Positions 8,350-16,494 are shown, counted from the stretch's first letter. The stretch is 29,075 nucleotides of DNA from Rothia sp. (in: high G+C Gram-positive bacteria) (GCF_015265375.1 NZ_JABZXW010000027.1:1-29075), one strand, 5' to 3'. Notes: generated by a model not told the origin, from the letters alone. Translations and numbers: made by a program.

Positions 8350-8379
8350 GGCTTGAGGTTTAGAAAAAGCTTTAGACGA

Positions 8380-8419
8380 AAGACCCCCGTACCCGGTATT
8401 TTCGGGGTTCGGGGGTCTT
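8380..8419. terminator. bidirectional terminator between panB and the SPOR-like gene
   Basis: Arms 8380-8389 and 8410-8419 pair perfectly over 10 bp, and the stem can extend inward by CCC/GGG. On the plus strand a T-containing tract follows; on the minus strand the flank reads TCGTCTAAAGCTTTTTC. It lies between two convergent genes and can serve both. Confidence 0.75.
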
Positions 8420-8500
8420 GCTGTATCTGTTTTCTGCCGCTTTTAAATGCCTCTGTCAGACGCCTCTATTAGAGACAAGCGTGCAGAAGTTCGTTGGGCT

Positions 8501-8758
8501 TTAGAGCAGGCCGCCGTCCTTGTCCCACGCCTCGTTGCGTTCGCGGGCGCGGTCCATGGCGTGTGCCGCCTCCTCGTAGGTCTTGAAGGGGCCCCACAGG
8601 GAGGTGACGGCGCTCTGCTGGCCGCGCTCGACCTCACCGGTGGCGAGGTTGTACCAGTATTCATCAGCGTGGGGGCTGGTGGCGTCGGTCGCGGCGTGCA
8701 GGGTCTTCTCGACTGCCGATTCGATGGCTTCGCTCAGGTGGCTTTTCTTCTCGCTCAT
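8501..8758 (-). CDS. small SPOR-like conserved actinobacterial protein
   Basis: This 85-residue soluble protein has an acidic, helical N-terminus (1-30) and a C-terminal module with DEYWYNLATGEVE, GPFKTYEEAAHAM and a closing WDKDGG. That pattern is typical of a family of short actinobacterial proteins often annotated as SPOR-domain-like, in which a strand pair is followed by a helix opened by GPF/GPY-x-T-x-EEA. A role in peptidoglycan binding cannot be assumed: there is no signal peptide or membrane anchor. ATG 8758 is preceded by a strong AAGGAG about 6 bases away. It is a single gene, convergent with panB and divergent from map. Function is unknown. Confidence 0.85.
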   Translation of the reverse strand: MSEKKSHLSEAIESAVEKTLHAATDATSPHADEYWYNLATGEVERGQQSAVTSLWGPFKTYEEAAHAMDRARERNEAWDKDGGLL

Positions 8759-8982
8759 GGGTTCTCCTTCGACGGTGAGGGGTTGGTGTTTCTAGCTTCT
8801 CACGCGCCCAGGTTCGTGGCAATGAGGCGGGCGAAGCTTCTCACGGCGCCTCTCCCCCTTTTCCCTTGTCTTCTCCTCCGCACCCTGCCGCGCGGTTTTG
8901 CCGCTAGGGTGTATGGAATTTTATTCACAATCTGGGAAAAAGGTACGGCTTGTGTATCCGCCGCTTTTTAGCGCCTGCGCTA

Positions 8983-9012
8983 GGGACACAACCCGCCCAC
9001 GCCCGGTAAGAT
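8983..9012 (+). promoter_or_regulatory. promoter of map, leaderless arrangement
   Basis: A GGGACA -35-like hexamer (8983-8988) and TAAGAT (9007-9012) are separated by 18 bases. The -10 ends six bases before the ATG at 9019. There is no Shine-Dalgarno, so the transcript probably begins at the start codon. Confidence 0.6.
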
Positions 9013-9018
9013 GAAACT

Positions 9019-9930
9019 ATGTCTTCAACCAAAACGAATACTTCGCATAATCTTCCCGCAGAGCCCGGTCGTGCACCTGTCGGTTGCCTGACCCCCGGAC
9101 GCGTCAGCCCCATGCGCCCGGTCCCCTCGCACATTGTTCGCCCCGAGTACGTGGGTAAGCCCACCGCCAACGAGGGTAACGACTCGAACATGTACACCCC
9201 CGAGGAAGTTGAGCGAGTTCGCGCAGCCGGCAAGATTGCGGCAGGCGCCATCGTTGAAGCATCCAAGATTTGCGTACCCGGCACCACCACCGACGAGATT
9301 GACGTGCTGGTCCACGAGTACATTTGCGACCACGGCGCGTACCCCTCCACCGTGGATTACCGCGGCTACCCGAAGTCTGTGTGCACCTCCCTGAACGAGG
9401 TCATCTGCCACGGTATTCCGGACACCACTGTGCTGGAGGACGGCGACATCCTCAACCTGGACGTCACCGCATACCTTGACGGCATGCACGGCGACACCAA
9501 CAAGACCCTGCTCATCGGCAACGTGGACGAAGAGTCCCGCCTGCTGGTTGAGCGCACCGAGGAGTCCCTCAACCGCGCAATTAAGGCTGTGAAGCCGGGT
9601 CGCCAGATCAACGTGATTGGTCGCGTCATTGAGAAGTATGCGGCTCGCTTCGGTTACGGCGTGGTCCGCGACTACACCGGCCACGGTGTGGGTCGTGAGT
9701 TCCACTCGGGCCTCATCATCCCCCACTACGATGCGGCACCCGCCTACGACACCGAGATTCGCGAGGGCATGATTTTCACCATCGAGCCCATGCTGACCCT
9801 CGGCACTATCGAATGGGACCTGTGGGACGACGACTGGACCGTGGTCACCCGCGACCGCAAGCGCACCGCACAGTTCGAGCACACCCTCGTGGTGACCGCT
9901 GACGGCGCGGACATCCTGACCCTGCCCTAA
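9019..9930 (+). CDS. map: type I methionine aminopeptidase (type Ic)
   Basis: Map removes the initiator methionine from nascent proteins in the cytoplasm. The 303-residue protein has the pita-bread fold's five metal ligands: Asp148 and Asp159 (NLDVTAYLDGMHGDTN), His222 (GHGVGREFH), Glu256 (TIEPM) and Glu287 (FEHTLVV). His131 in CHGIP is the conserved substrate-side histidine. The N-terminal 50 residues carry a proline-rich LTPGRVSPMRPVPSHIVRPEY segment, the ribosome- or SH3-ligand-like extension typical of actinobacterial type Ic enzymes. The first 20 residues are extra. ATG 9019 is chosen because the promoter abuts it; there is no ribosome binding site. Actinobacteria often have a second, shorter map, which is not in this window. 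Confidence 0.96.
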   Translation: MSSTKTNTSHNLPAEPGRAPVGCLTPGRVSPMRPVPSHIVRPEYVGKPTANEGNDSNMYTPEEVERVRAAGKIAAGAIVEASKICVPGTTTDEIDVLVHEYICDHGAYPSTVDYRGYPKSVCTSLNEVICHGIPDTTVLEDGDILNLDVTAYLDGMHGDTNKTLLIGNVDEESRLLVERTEESLNRAIKAVKPGRQINVIGRVIEKYAARFGYGVVRDYTGHGVGREFHSGLIIPHYDAAPAYDTEIREGMIFTIEPMLTLGTIEWDLWDDDWTVVTRDRKRTAQFEHTLVVTADGADILTLP

Positions 9931-9955
9931 GCGCAGCCCCCTGGGTTTCCTGCCT

Positions 9956-10000
9956 GTGCTGATACGACTTGTACAGGTACGAGCCCAGCACCTCACTTTT
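9956..10000 (+). terminator. possible terminator after map
   Basis: GTGCTG (9956-9961) pairs with CAGCAC (9986-9991), with a small inner inverted repeat around CTTGTACAGG. A run of five T follows after CTCAC. It begins 26 bases after the map stop codon. The stem is short, so the strength is uncertain. Confidence 0.45.
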
Positions 10001-10016
10001 TATATCAATTCACCCA

Positions 10017-10044
10017 CTGACAAGCCCGCCCACTCCCTTAGGTT
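10017..10044 (+). promoter_or_regulatory. candidate promoter of ppgK
   Basis: CTGACA (five of six to the -35 consensus) at 10017-10022 is followed after 16 bases by TAGGTT at 10039-10044, which fits the relaxed actinobacterial TANNNT pattern. The expected transcription start near 10051 gives a leader of about 30 bases. Confidence 0.5.
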
Positions 10045-10080
10045 ACACGGCAGTAGGCGGGGTGAAAGAGAGAGAAAACC

Positions 10081-10932
10081 ATGAGCGATTACGCAGAACC
10101 CGGCGTCATCACCGAGCTGCCTGCCCCCACTCCCAAGGACCTGCAGATTGGTGTGGACATTGGAGGCACCGGCATCAAGGGCGGCATCGTCGACCTGCGC
10201 ACCGGCAACCTCGTGTCCGACCGCTTCCGCATCGACACCCCCAAACCCGCAACTCCCGCCGCTGTGGCTGAGGTTGTACGCCGCGTAGTTGATGAGCTGC
10301 AGGGCCGCGACCTGGCGCCGGACCCCGAGTCGGCTGTCGGCATCGACTTCCCCGCAGTGGTGAAGAACGGCATGGTCTTCTCCGCAGCGAACGTGGACGA
10401 CTCCTGGATTAACACCGACCTGGAGCAGGTCATGAGCGAGGCTCTGGGCGGCCGCACCGTCTACGGCCTCAACGACGCTGACGCAGCCGGTCTGGCTGAG
10501 GCGACCTACGGTCAGGGCCGTAACCGTGACGGCCTGATCGCTGTCATCACCCTGGGCACCGGCATCGGTTCCGCCCTCATCAACGACGGCGCGCTGATCC
10601 CGAACACCGAGCTGGGCCACCTGGAGATTGACGGCCACAACGCCGAGTCTCAGGCTTCCGCACGTGCCCGCGAGGTGCACGAGCTGTCCTGGAAGAAGTA
10701 CGGCAAGCGCCTGTACCGCTACTTCGAGCACGTTCAGATGCTCTTCTCCCCCGACCTGTTCATCATTGGCGGCGGTATCTCCAAGAACCCGGAGAAGTTC
10801 ATGCCGTACTTTGAGGATCAGATTCGTACCCCCATGGTCATGGCTGCCCTGCGTAACAACGCGGGTATTGTGGGTGCGGCACTGTGGGCTGGCGGTATGC
10901 TGCCGGAGCGTCAGCGCCGCGGCGAAGCATAA
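10081..10932 (+). CDS. ppgK: polyphosphate glucokinase
   Basis: PpgK phosphorylates glucose to glucose 6-phosphate using inorganic polyphosphate, usually also ATP; it is characteristic of actinobacteria. The 283-residue ROK-family protein has the phosphate-1 loop DIGGTGIKGG at 26-35, the SAANVDDSWI segment at 101-110, NDADAAG at 131-137 with catalytic Asp133, the phosphate-2 motif TLGTGIGSAL at 157-166, and NTELGHLEIDG at 175-185. The latter two and IIGGGISKNPEKF match the polyphosphate-using clade. There is no CXCGXXGC zinc motif, unlike the regulatory ROK proteins. The start is ATG 10081 with only a weak GAGAGAG upstream. Its 3' end is partly duplicated downstream (listed separately). It is transcribed alone. 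Confidence 0.94.
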   Translation: MSDYAEPGVITELPAPTPKDLQIGVDIGGTGIKGGIVDLRTGNLVSDRFRIDTPKPATPAAVAEVVRRVVDELQGRDLAPDPESAVGIDFPAVVKNGMVFSAANVDDSWINTDLEQVMSEALGGRTVYGLNDADAAGLAEATYGQGRNRDGLIAVITLGTGIGSALINDGALIPNTELGHLEIDGHNAESQASARAREVHELSWKKYGKRLYRYFEHVQMLFSPDLFIIGGGISKNPEKFMPYFEDQIRTPMVMAALRNNAGIVGAALWAGGMLPERQRRGEA

Positions 10933-10987
10933 GGTTTTCCTGAACCCGCTTGCCCCGCGGCCGCGTCAGCGCCGCGGCGAAGCGTAA
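10908..10987. repeat. duplicated 3' end of ppgK
   Basis: Positions 10908-10928 and 10963-10983 are identical over 21 bases; one mismatched base and then TAAG extend the match to 26. The unit spans the ppgK stop codon, so the QRRGEA-stop end occurs twice, 55 bases apart. Because 55 is not a multiple of three, the second copy is out of frame and outside the gene. Confidence 0.8.
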
Positions 10988-11021
10988 GAAGCTTCCTGCT
11001 GTCCGTCTTGGATAGCGCTCC

Positions 11022-11079
11022 ATATACATAAGAAGGGACCGCCTTCCGAATCATTCGGAAGGCGGTCCCTTCTGTATAT
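11022..11079. terminator. strong bidirectional terminator between ppgK and nrdR
   Basis: Arms 11031-11050 and 11054-11073 pair perfectly over 20 bp around a 3-base loop. The stem continues with ATATAC (11022-11027) pairing with GTATAT (11074-11079) beyond a 3-base bulge. It is symmetric between the convergent ppgK and nrdR and can act for both, although the T-runs are short. Confidence 0.85.
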
Positions 11080-11130
11080 CACCGCTCATACTTAGCGGCA
11101 GCCGGTTTAGCTAGTTACTCTGCTAGTCAG

Positions 11131-11586
11131 TTACTGGGCGATGCGGTCCTCACGCAGACGCGCAATCGCCTCCTCAAAGTCTTCAAGGTTTTCAAACGCC
11201 TGGTACACGCTCGCAAAACGCAGGTAGGCGACCGCGTCCAACTTCGATAGCGGCTCCAGGATGGTTAGACCCACCTCGTGCGCGTTGATTTCCGCCAGGC
11301 CGCGGGCACGAATCAGCTCCTCAACCTCCTGGGCGAGCTTCGCCAAATCGTCCTCACCCACGGGGCGGCCCTGGCATGCCTTACGCACGCCCGCGGCAAT
11401 CTTCGAACGGTCGAAGGGCTCGGTCACGCCCGAACGCTTAATCACCGAAATGGTGGTGGTTTCAACGGTCGTGAAGCGGCGAGCGCAGGAGGTGCACTGG
11501 CGGCGGCGGCGAATTGCGGCGCCGTCATCGGTGGTGCGGGAATCCACCACGCGCGAGTCGGTGTGCTTGCAATAGGGGCAGTACAT
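11131..11586 (-). CDS. nrdR: transcriptional repressor NrdR
   Basis: NrdR senses ATP/dATP through its ATP-cone and represses ribonucleotide reductase genes. The 151-residue protein has the zinc ribbon Cys3-x2-Cys6 and Cys31-x2-Cys34 (MYCPYC and CTSC), followed by RRFTTVET, then an ATP-cone with VIKRSGVTEPFDRSKIAAGVRKAC from about residue 48. Length is typical. ATG 11586 has AAGGAGAA about 5 bases upstream. It lies downstream of dnaE on the same strand, but a hairpin and a 172-base gap with its own promoter-like elements separate them, so it is probably independently transcribed. No nrd target operon is in the window. Confidence 0.96.
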   Translation of the reverse strand: MYCPYCKHTDSRVVDSRTTDDGAAIRRRRQCTSCARRFTTVETTTISVIKRSGVTEPFDRSKIAAGVRKACQGRPVGEDDLAKLAQEVEELIRARGLAEINAHEVGLTILEPLSKLDAVAYLRFASVYQAFENLEDFEEAIARLREDRIAQ

Positions 11587-11602
11587 TCGTTTCTCCTTGG
11601 CT

Positions 11603-11685
11603 GGGCGCTAGCGCCCGCGTATACAGCGCTCAAGAATATTTATACCTATTCTACCGTGATATACAGCGGATACACCGTATGGTGT
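11603..11685 (-). promoter_or_regulatory. nrdR control region with two palindromes
   Basis: A perfect 14-bp palindrome GGGCGCTAGCGCCC (11603-11616) lies just upstream of the nrdR ribosome binding site. Further upstream a minus-strand TAGAAT -10 candidate (11648-11653) is followed at the -35 position by an ACACC-n4-GGTGT inverted repeat (11672-11685). The ACAC...GTGT ends resemble NrdR boxes, but the centre and the 14-base length do not fit the usual 16-bp box, so autoregulation is only a possibility. Confidence 0.35.
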
Positions 11686-11700
11686 GAGTGAATATACGCT

Positions 11701-11733
11701 CAGGGTGGACTCTGCTATGCAGAATCCACCCTG
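11701..11733 (-). terminator. hairpin after dnaE, likely terminator
   Basis: Arms 11701-11715 and 11719-11733 pair over 15 positions with a single mismatch and a 3-base loop. It begins 26 bases after the dnaE stop codon. No clear T-run follows on the minus strand, so it could also act as a transcript-end stabiliser. Confidence 0.6.
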
Positions 11734-11758
11734 TCATTCCTCTCAGCGGGGCGTGTTG

Positions 11759-14700
11759 TTAGCGTCGAATGCAGCTCGGACCGAAAATCGTCTTAATTTC
11801 GCCGAAGAGGCTCGGGTTCGGTTCCACGCGCACGCTCGGGTCCAGCAGCACCAGCTGCTCCTTATCGCGGGTGCGGATGAGCATGCGCACATCCGCGGTG
11901 CCCTTGTGGTCGCGCAGGGTCTCCTTCAGCTCCTTCAGGTTCGCCTCGGTCACCAGGTACTCGGGTACCACGATGGTGATGGGTGCGGCGCGGCCGTCAT
12001 CGCTGATTTCCAGGATCTGCAGTTCCTGGGCGCTCATGTTCACGCTGCCGTCGTCGCGGCGCTGTACGCGGCCACGAATCGAGCAGATGAGGTCGTCCGC
12101 GAGGGCGGCGCCCATCGTCTCGTAGGCGCGGGAGAAGAACATGACCGTAATGGTTGCGCCCGAGGGGTCTTCCAATTCCACGGAGGCGTACTGGTTACCG
12201 CTGGACTTGGCGATACGGCGCGAAACGCCGGTGAGCATACCCGCGATGGTGACGGTTTCGCCGTCGCGCACATGCGAGTCTTCACCAATGATGTCGTGCA
12301 CCGAGTGGGTTGCGGCATCCGAGAGCGCACGTTCCAGGCCGCGCAGCGGGTGATCCGAAACGTACAGGCCCAGCATGTCACGCTCAAAGTTCAGCTTCTC
12401 GCGGCGGTCCCAATCGGGCACATCCGGGATGGTCACGGTCAGTTCGTCGCCGAGGGCGTCGTCCATACCGAGGGAGCCGAAGAGGTCGAACTGACCCGCC
12501 GCCTCCTTACGCTTGACCGCCACCGCAGCGTCCACTGCCGCCTCGTGAATGAGGGACAGGGAACGGCGGGTGTGACCCAGGTCGTCGAAGGCGCCCGCCT
12601 TGATGAGCGATTCAATGGTGCGCTTATTGCACACCTGCAGCGGCACCTTCTTCAGGAAGTCGTTGAAGGACTCGTAACGGCCCTTCTCCTCGCGGGCGGC
12701 AATCATACCCTCGACCACGTTCGCGCCCACGTTACGGATCGCACCCATGCCGAAGCGGATGTCCTCGCCGACAGGGGCGAACGTCAGGGTGGACTCGTTC
12801 ACGTCCGGTGCGAGCACGGTAATGCCCATGGCGCGGCACTCATTCAGGTACAGTGCGAGCTTGTCCTTGTTATCGCCCACACTGGTCAGCAGAGCAGCCA
12901 TGTACTCCTGCGGGAAGTGCGCCTTCAGGTACGCCGTCCAGTACGACACCAGACCGTACGCAGCCGTGTGTGCCTTGTTGAACGCGTAGTCAGAGAACGG
13001 CAGCAGAATATCCCAGAGCGCCTTAACAGCGCCCTCAGAGTAGCCGTTAGAAATCATGCCGTCGTGGAAGGTAGCGTACTGCTTATCCAGCTCCGCCTTC
13101 TTCTTCTTACCCATCGCACGGCGCAGCAAGTCTGCCTCACCCAGAGTGTAGTTCGCGACCTTCTGAGCAATCGCCATAACCTGCTCCTGATACACAATCA
13201 GGCCGTAGGTGGTGTCCAGAATGTCCTTCAGCGGCTCTTCCAGCTCGGGGTGAATCGGCTCAATCTCCTGCTTACCGTTCTTGCGCAGAGCGTAGTTGGT
13301 ATGCGAGTTCGCACCCATCGGGCCCGGACGGTACAGCGCCAACACTGCCGAAATGTGCTCGAACTCCTCGGGCTCCATGAGCTTGAGCAGCGAGCGCATC
13401 GGGCCACCATCGAGCTGGAACACGCCGAGGGTGTCGCCGCGCGCCAGCAAACGGTAGGATTCCGGGTCATCCAGCGAGAGGGACTCCAGGTCCAGGTCGA
13501 TGCCACGGTTCGATTTAATGTTCTCCACCGCATCGGAGATGATGGTGAGGTTACGCAGACCCAAGAAGTCCATCTTAATCAGGCCCAGACCCTCACAGGT
13601 GGGGTAATCGAACTGGGTAATCACCTGGCCGTCCGCCTCACGGCGCATCACCGGGATGACGTCCACAAGGTCCTTGCTGGACATAATCACGCCCGCAGCG
13701 TGCACACCCCACTGACGCTTCAGACCCTCCAGGCCCTTCGCAGTCTCGAACACCTGGCCGTAAATCTTATCGACCGGGTCCTCAATGAGGGCGCGCAAAT
13801 CTGCCGCCTCGGCGTAACGCTTATCCTCTTCGTTGTACACGTTCGCCAGGGCGATGTTCTTACCCATGACGTCCGGCGGCATTGCCTTGGTGAGGCGCTC
13901 GCCCACCGAGTACGGCTGGTCCATCACGCGGGAGGCGTCCTTGAGCGCTTGCTTCGCCTTAATGGTGCCGAAGGTGACAATCTGTGCGACCTTCTCTTCA
14001 CCGTACTTTTCGGTCACGTAGTCGATGACTTCGCCGCGGCGACGATCGTCAAAGTCCACATCGAAGTCGGGCATGGAGACGCGGTCGGGGTTGAGGAATC
14101 GCTCAAAGATCAGGTCGTGGTCGAGCGGGTTCAGGTCGGTAATACGCATCGCGTACGCGACCATGGAGCCTGCACCGGAACCACGGCCGGGGCCCACGCG
14201 AATACCGTTGCGCTTAGCCCAGTTGATGAAGTCGGCGACCACGAGGAAGTAGCCGGGGAAACCCATGGAGGTAATAACTCCCACCTCGTATTCAGCCTGC
14301 TTACGCACCTTGTCGGGCACGCCGTCCGGGAAGCGGTAGTGCAGGCCCTTCTCGACCTCCTTCACGAACCAGGATTCCTCGTTTTCGCCCTCGGGCACGG
14401 GGAAGTTCGGCATGTAGTTCGCCTTGGTGTTGAACTCCACGTTGCAGCGTTCAGCGATTTCGAGGGTGTTCTCGCACGCGCCGGGAATGTCGCCGAACAG
14501 GGCGTACATTTCTTCTGCCGAGCGCAGGTAGAAGTTATCCGCGTCGAACTTGAAACGCTTGGGGTCGGTGAGGGTCGAGCCGGACTGCACGCACAGCAGC
14601 GCCGCGTGAGCGGTGTGGTCTTCCTGGCGGGTGTAGTGCAGATCGTTGGTGGCGACGAAGGGCAGGTTCAGCTTCTTGGCGAGGCGGTGCAGGTCCTCCT

Positions 14701-15301
14701 GAACGTTGCGTTCAATGTCCAGGCCGTGGTCCATGACCTCGCAGTAGAAGTTGTCCTTGCCGAAAATATCGCGGAATTCGCTCGCCGCCTGGACCGCCTC
14801 ATCGAACTGGCCCAGGCGCAGGCGGGTCTGCACCTCGCCGGAGGGGCAACCGGTGGTCGCAATCAGGCCCTTCGAGTAGGTCTGCAGCACCTCACGGTCC
14901 ATACGCGGCTTGTACAGCTGACCTTCCAGCGACGCAATCGAGGAGGCACGGAACAGATTGTGCATGCCTTCGGTGGTTTCAGCCCACATGGTCATGTGGG
15001 TGTACGCGCCACCACCGGACACGTCGTCGCGGGAGCCGTCGCCCCAACGCACACGCGAACGGTCGGTGCGGTGCGTGCCGGGGGTCAGGTACGCCTCCAC
15101 ACCGATAATGGGCTTGATGTCGTGCGCTTTAGCCTGACGCCAGAAGTCGAAGGCACCAAAGAGGAAGCCGTGGTCACTGGTCGCCATGGACTTCATGCCG
15201 AGTTCTTTAGCGTGGGTGAACAAGTCACCCAGGCGCGCGGCACCGTCGAGCATGGAGTACTCGGTGTGCACGTGCAGGTGCGTAAATTCTTTGGTTGCCA
15301 C
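11759..15301 (-). CDS. dnaE: DNA polymerase III alpha subunit, DnaE1 type
   Basis: This is the replicative polymerase catalytic subunit. The 1180-residue protein starts with a PHP domain (HLHVHTEYSMLDG at 8-20, SDHGFLFG near 43) that keeps the histidines and acidic residues used for proofreading in actinobacterial DnaE1. The polymerase core has PGRGSGAGS near 367-375 and the catalytic aspartates in MPDFDVDFDDRR near 408-419. A helix-hairpin-helix region (CNKRTIESLIKAGAFDDLGH) lies near 890-915 and an OB fold near 1030-1090. The start is GTG at 15301, with CAGGAG 6 bases upstream; no in-frame ATG lies close by. It is the last gene of the lspA-pseudouridine synthase-dnaE run, with a gap of about 100 bases upstream. 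A DnaE2-type error-prone enzyme is unlikely, because PHP residues are intact. Confidence 0.97.
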   Translation of the reverse strand: MATKEFTHLHVHTEYSMLDGAARLGDLFTHAKELGMKSMATSDHGFLFGAFDFWRQAKAHDIKPIIGVEAYLTPGTHRTDRSRVRWGDGSRDDVSGGGAYTHMTMWAETTEGMHNLFRASSIASLEGQLYKPRMDREVLQTYSKGLIATTGCPSGEVQTRLRLGQFDEAVQAASEFRDIFGKDNFYCEVMDHGLDIERNVQEDLHRLAKKLNLPFVATNDLHYTRQEDHTAHAALLCVQSGSTLTDPKRFKFDADNFYLRSAEEMYALFGDIPGACENTLEIAERCNVEFNTKANYMPNFPVPEGENEESWFVKEVEKGLHYRFPDGVPDKVRKQAEYEVGVITSMGFPGYFLVVADFINWAKRNGIRVGPGRGSGAGSMVAYAMRITDLNPLDHDLIFERFLNPDRVSMPDFDVDFDDRRRGEVIDYVTEKYGEEKVAQIVTFGTIKAKQALKDASRVMDQPYSVGERLTKAMPPDVMGKNIALANVYNEEDKRYAEAADLRALIEDPVDKIYGQVFETAKGLEGLKRQWGVHAAGVIMSSKDLVDVIPVMRREADGQVITQFDYPTCEGLGLIKMDFLGLRNLTIISDAVENIKSNRGIDLDLESLSLDDPESYRLLARGDTLGVFQLDGGPMRSLLKLMEPEEFEHISAVLALYRPGPMGANSHTNYALRKNGKQEIEPIHPELEEPLKDILDTTYGLIVYQEQVMAIAQKVANYTLGEADLLRRAMGKKKKAELDKQYATFHDGMISNGYSEGAVKALWDILLPFSDYAFNKAHTAAYGLVSYWTAYLKAHFPQEYMAALLTSVGDNKDKLALYLNECRAMGITVLAPDVNESTLTFAPVGEDIRFGMGAIRNVGANVVEGMIAAREEKGRYESFNDFLKKVPLQVCNKRTIESLIKAGAFDDLGHTRRSLSLIHEAAVDAAVAVKRKEAAGQFDLFGSLGMDDALGDELTVTIPDVPDWDRREKLNFERDMLGLYVSDHPLRGLERALSDAATHSVHDIIGEDSHVRDGETVTIAGMLTGVSRRIAKSSGNQYASVELEDPSGATITVMFFSRAYETMGAALADDLICSIRGRVQRRDDGSVNMSAQELQILEISDDGRAAPITIVVPEYLVTEANLKELKETLRDHKGTADVRMLIRTRDKEQLVLLDPSVRVEPNPSLFGEIKTIFGPSCIRR

Positions 15302-15390
15302 GGATATCTCCTGGAGGTGTGGGCTGGAGGATGGGCGGTGAATGTGAAGCTGTATGCGGCGGTCCGCGGACGGCTATACCTAGCCGGGTT

Positions 15391-15416
15391 GTCTACCCGA
15401 GCTGTCTACCCGAGCT
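15391..15416. repeat. perfect 13-bp tandem repeat at the rluD stop codon
   Basis: The unit GTCTACCCGAGCT occurs twice without interruption (15391-15403 and 15404-15416). It covers the last codons and the stop codon of the pseudouridine synthase gene, so a second, out-of-frame copy of the gene's end follows directly. Confidence 0.9.
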
Positions 15417-16392
15417 GAACTTTGCCCTCGCGCAGAGCGGTCAGCGCGTAGGACAGATCGAGCGGATACTCGCTGGTGAAGGTCACGCGCTCACCGGTGC
15501 CGGGGTGGTCAAAGCCCAGGCGGTGCGCGTGCAGCCACTGACGGGTCAGACCCAGTTCGGCGCTAAAGCGCGGATCGGCGCCGTAGGTCAGGTCACCGCA
15601 GCAGGGGTGGCGCAGCGCGGAGAAGTGCACACGAATCTGGTGGGTGCGACCGGTTTCCAGGTGCACCTCCACCAGCGATGCGGGGCCGAAGGCTTCGAGC
15701 ACATCGTAGTGGGTGATGGAGTTGCGGCCGTCCTCGACCACGGCGAACTTCCACTCATTGCCGGGGTGGCGACCGATGGGCGCATCAATGGTGCCGCGCA
15801 GCGGGTCGGGCAGGCCCTGTACGAGCGTGTGGTAGACCTTGTCCACGGTGCGTTCCTTGAAGGCTCGCTTGAGCTCGGTGTAGGCGCGTTCGCTGCGGGC
15901 TACGACCATCAGGCCGCTGGTGCCCACGTCCAGGCGGTGCACGATGCCCTGGCGTTCTGCCGCGCCGGAGGTAGCAACCGAAATACCCTCGCCCATGAGC
16001 GCGGAGATAACGGTGGGGCCGTGCCAGCCCGGTGAGGGGTGCGCCGCCACGCCTGCGGGCTTATCCACCACAACGATGTCGTCATCCAGGTGCACGATGC
16101 GGAAGCCGTCCACCTTTTCGGGGCGGATATCCGCCAAATCGCGCGGCGCGGGTGCATCCACGACGACCTCGTCGCCCGCGGAAAGCTTGTAGGACTTGCC
16201 GATCTTCACGGCCTTGCCGTTGTTGGTCACGGTCACGTGGCCGTCAAGAATCCACCCGGAGGTGCGGGTACGCGGCGCGTCAAGGGCACCGGCGAGCGCG
16301 GCGTCCAGGCGCATACCGGCGAGCGCGCCTTCAACGGTAAATTCGGCGCGGATGCGTGCCGAATCTTCGGCGGCGTTGGTGGTTTCGCTCAT
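15406..16392 (-). CDS. rluD: RluA-family 23S rRNA pseudouridine synthase
   Basis: The enzyme isomerises uridine to pseudouridine in RNA. The 328-residue protein has an N-terminal S4 RNA-binding domain (about 20-80: MRLDAALA, then ILDGHVTVTNNG) and the RluA catalytic domain with VVDKPAGVAAHPSPG near 108-122, HRLDVGTSGLMVVARS with catalytic Asp155, and LETGRTHQIRVH near 245. Gene position between lspA and dnaE and the S4 domain fit the RluD type, which in Escherichia coli modifies helix 69 of 23S rRNA; the target here is inferred. ATG 16392 has AAGGAGAG about 5 bases upstream. A 13-bp tandem duplication spans its stop codon. Confidence 0.93.
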   Translation of the reverse strand: MSETTNAAEDSARIRAEFTVEGALAGMRLDAALAGALDAPRTRTSGWILDGHVTVTNNGKAVKIGKSYKLSAGDEVVVDAPAPRDLADIRPEKVDGFRIVHLDDDIVVVDKPAGVAAHPSPGWHGPTVISALMGEGISVATSGAAERQGIVHRLDVGTSGLMVVARSERAYTELKRAFKERTVDKVYHTLVQGLPDPLRGTIDAPIGRHPGNEWKFAVVEDGRNSITHYDVLEAFGPASLVEVHLETGRTHQIRVHFSALRHPCCGDLTYGADPRFSAELGLTRQWLHAHRLGFDHPGTGERVTFTSEYPLDLSYALTALREGKVQLG

Positions 16393-16494
16393 GCGGCTCT
16401 CCTTCGGGTGGTGTTGTCTGGGGTGTCTGTGTGAGAACGTCTGTAGGCGCGTGTGTCGGCAAGGTAGCCGTCGGCGCGTGGCCGGGGCGGGGCG

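Noticed and set aside
8349..8500. possible small gene between panB and the SPOR-like gene
   Set aside because: The space is filled by a bidirectional terminator, and no frame has a ribosome binding site.
11684..15418. 1244-codon plus-strand open frame opposite dnaE
   Set aside because: It is the antisense of dnaE; the His/Val/Arg/Gln-rich composition and lack of start signals mark it as an artefact of codon bias.
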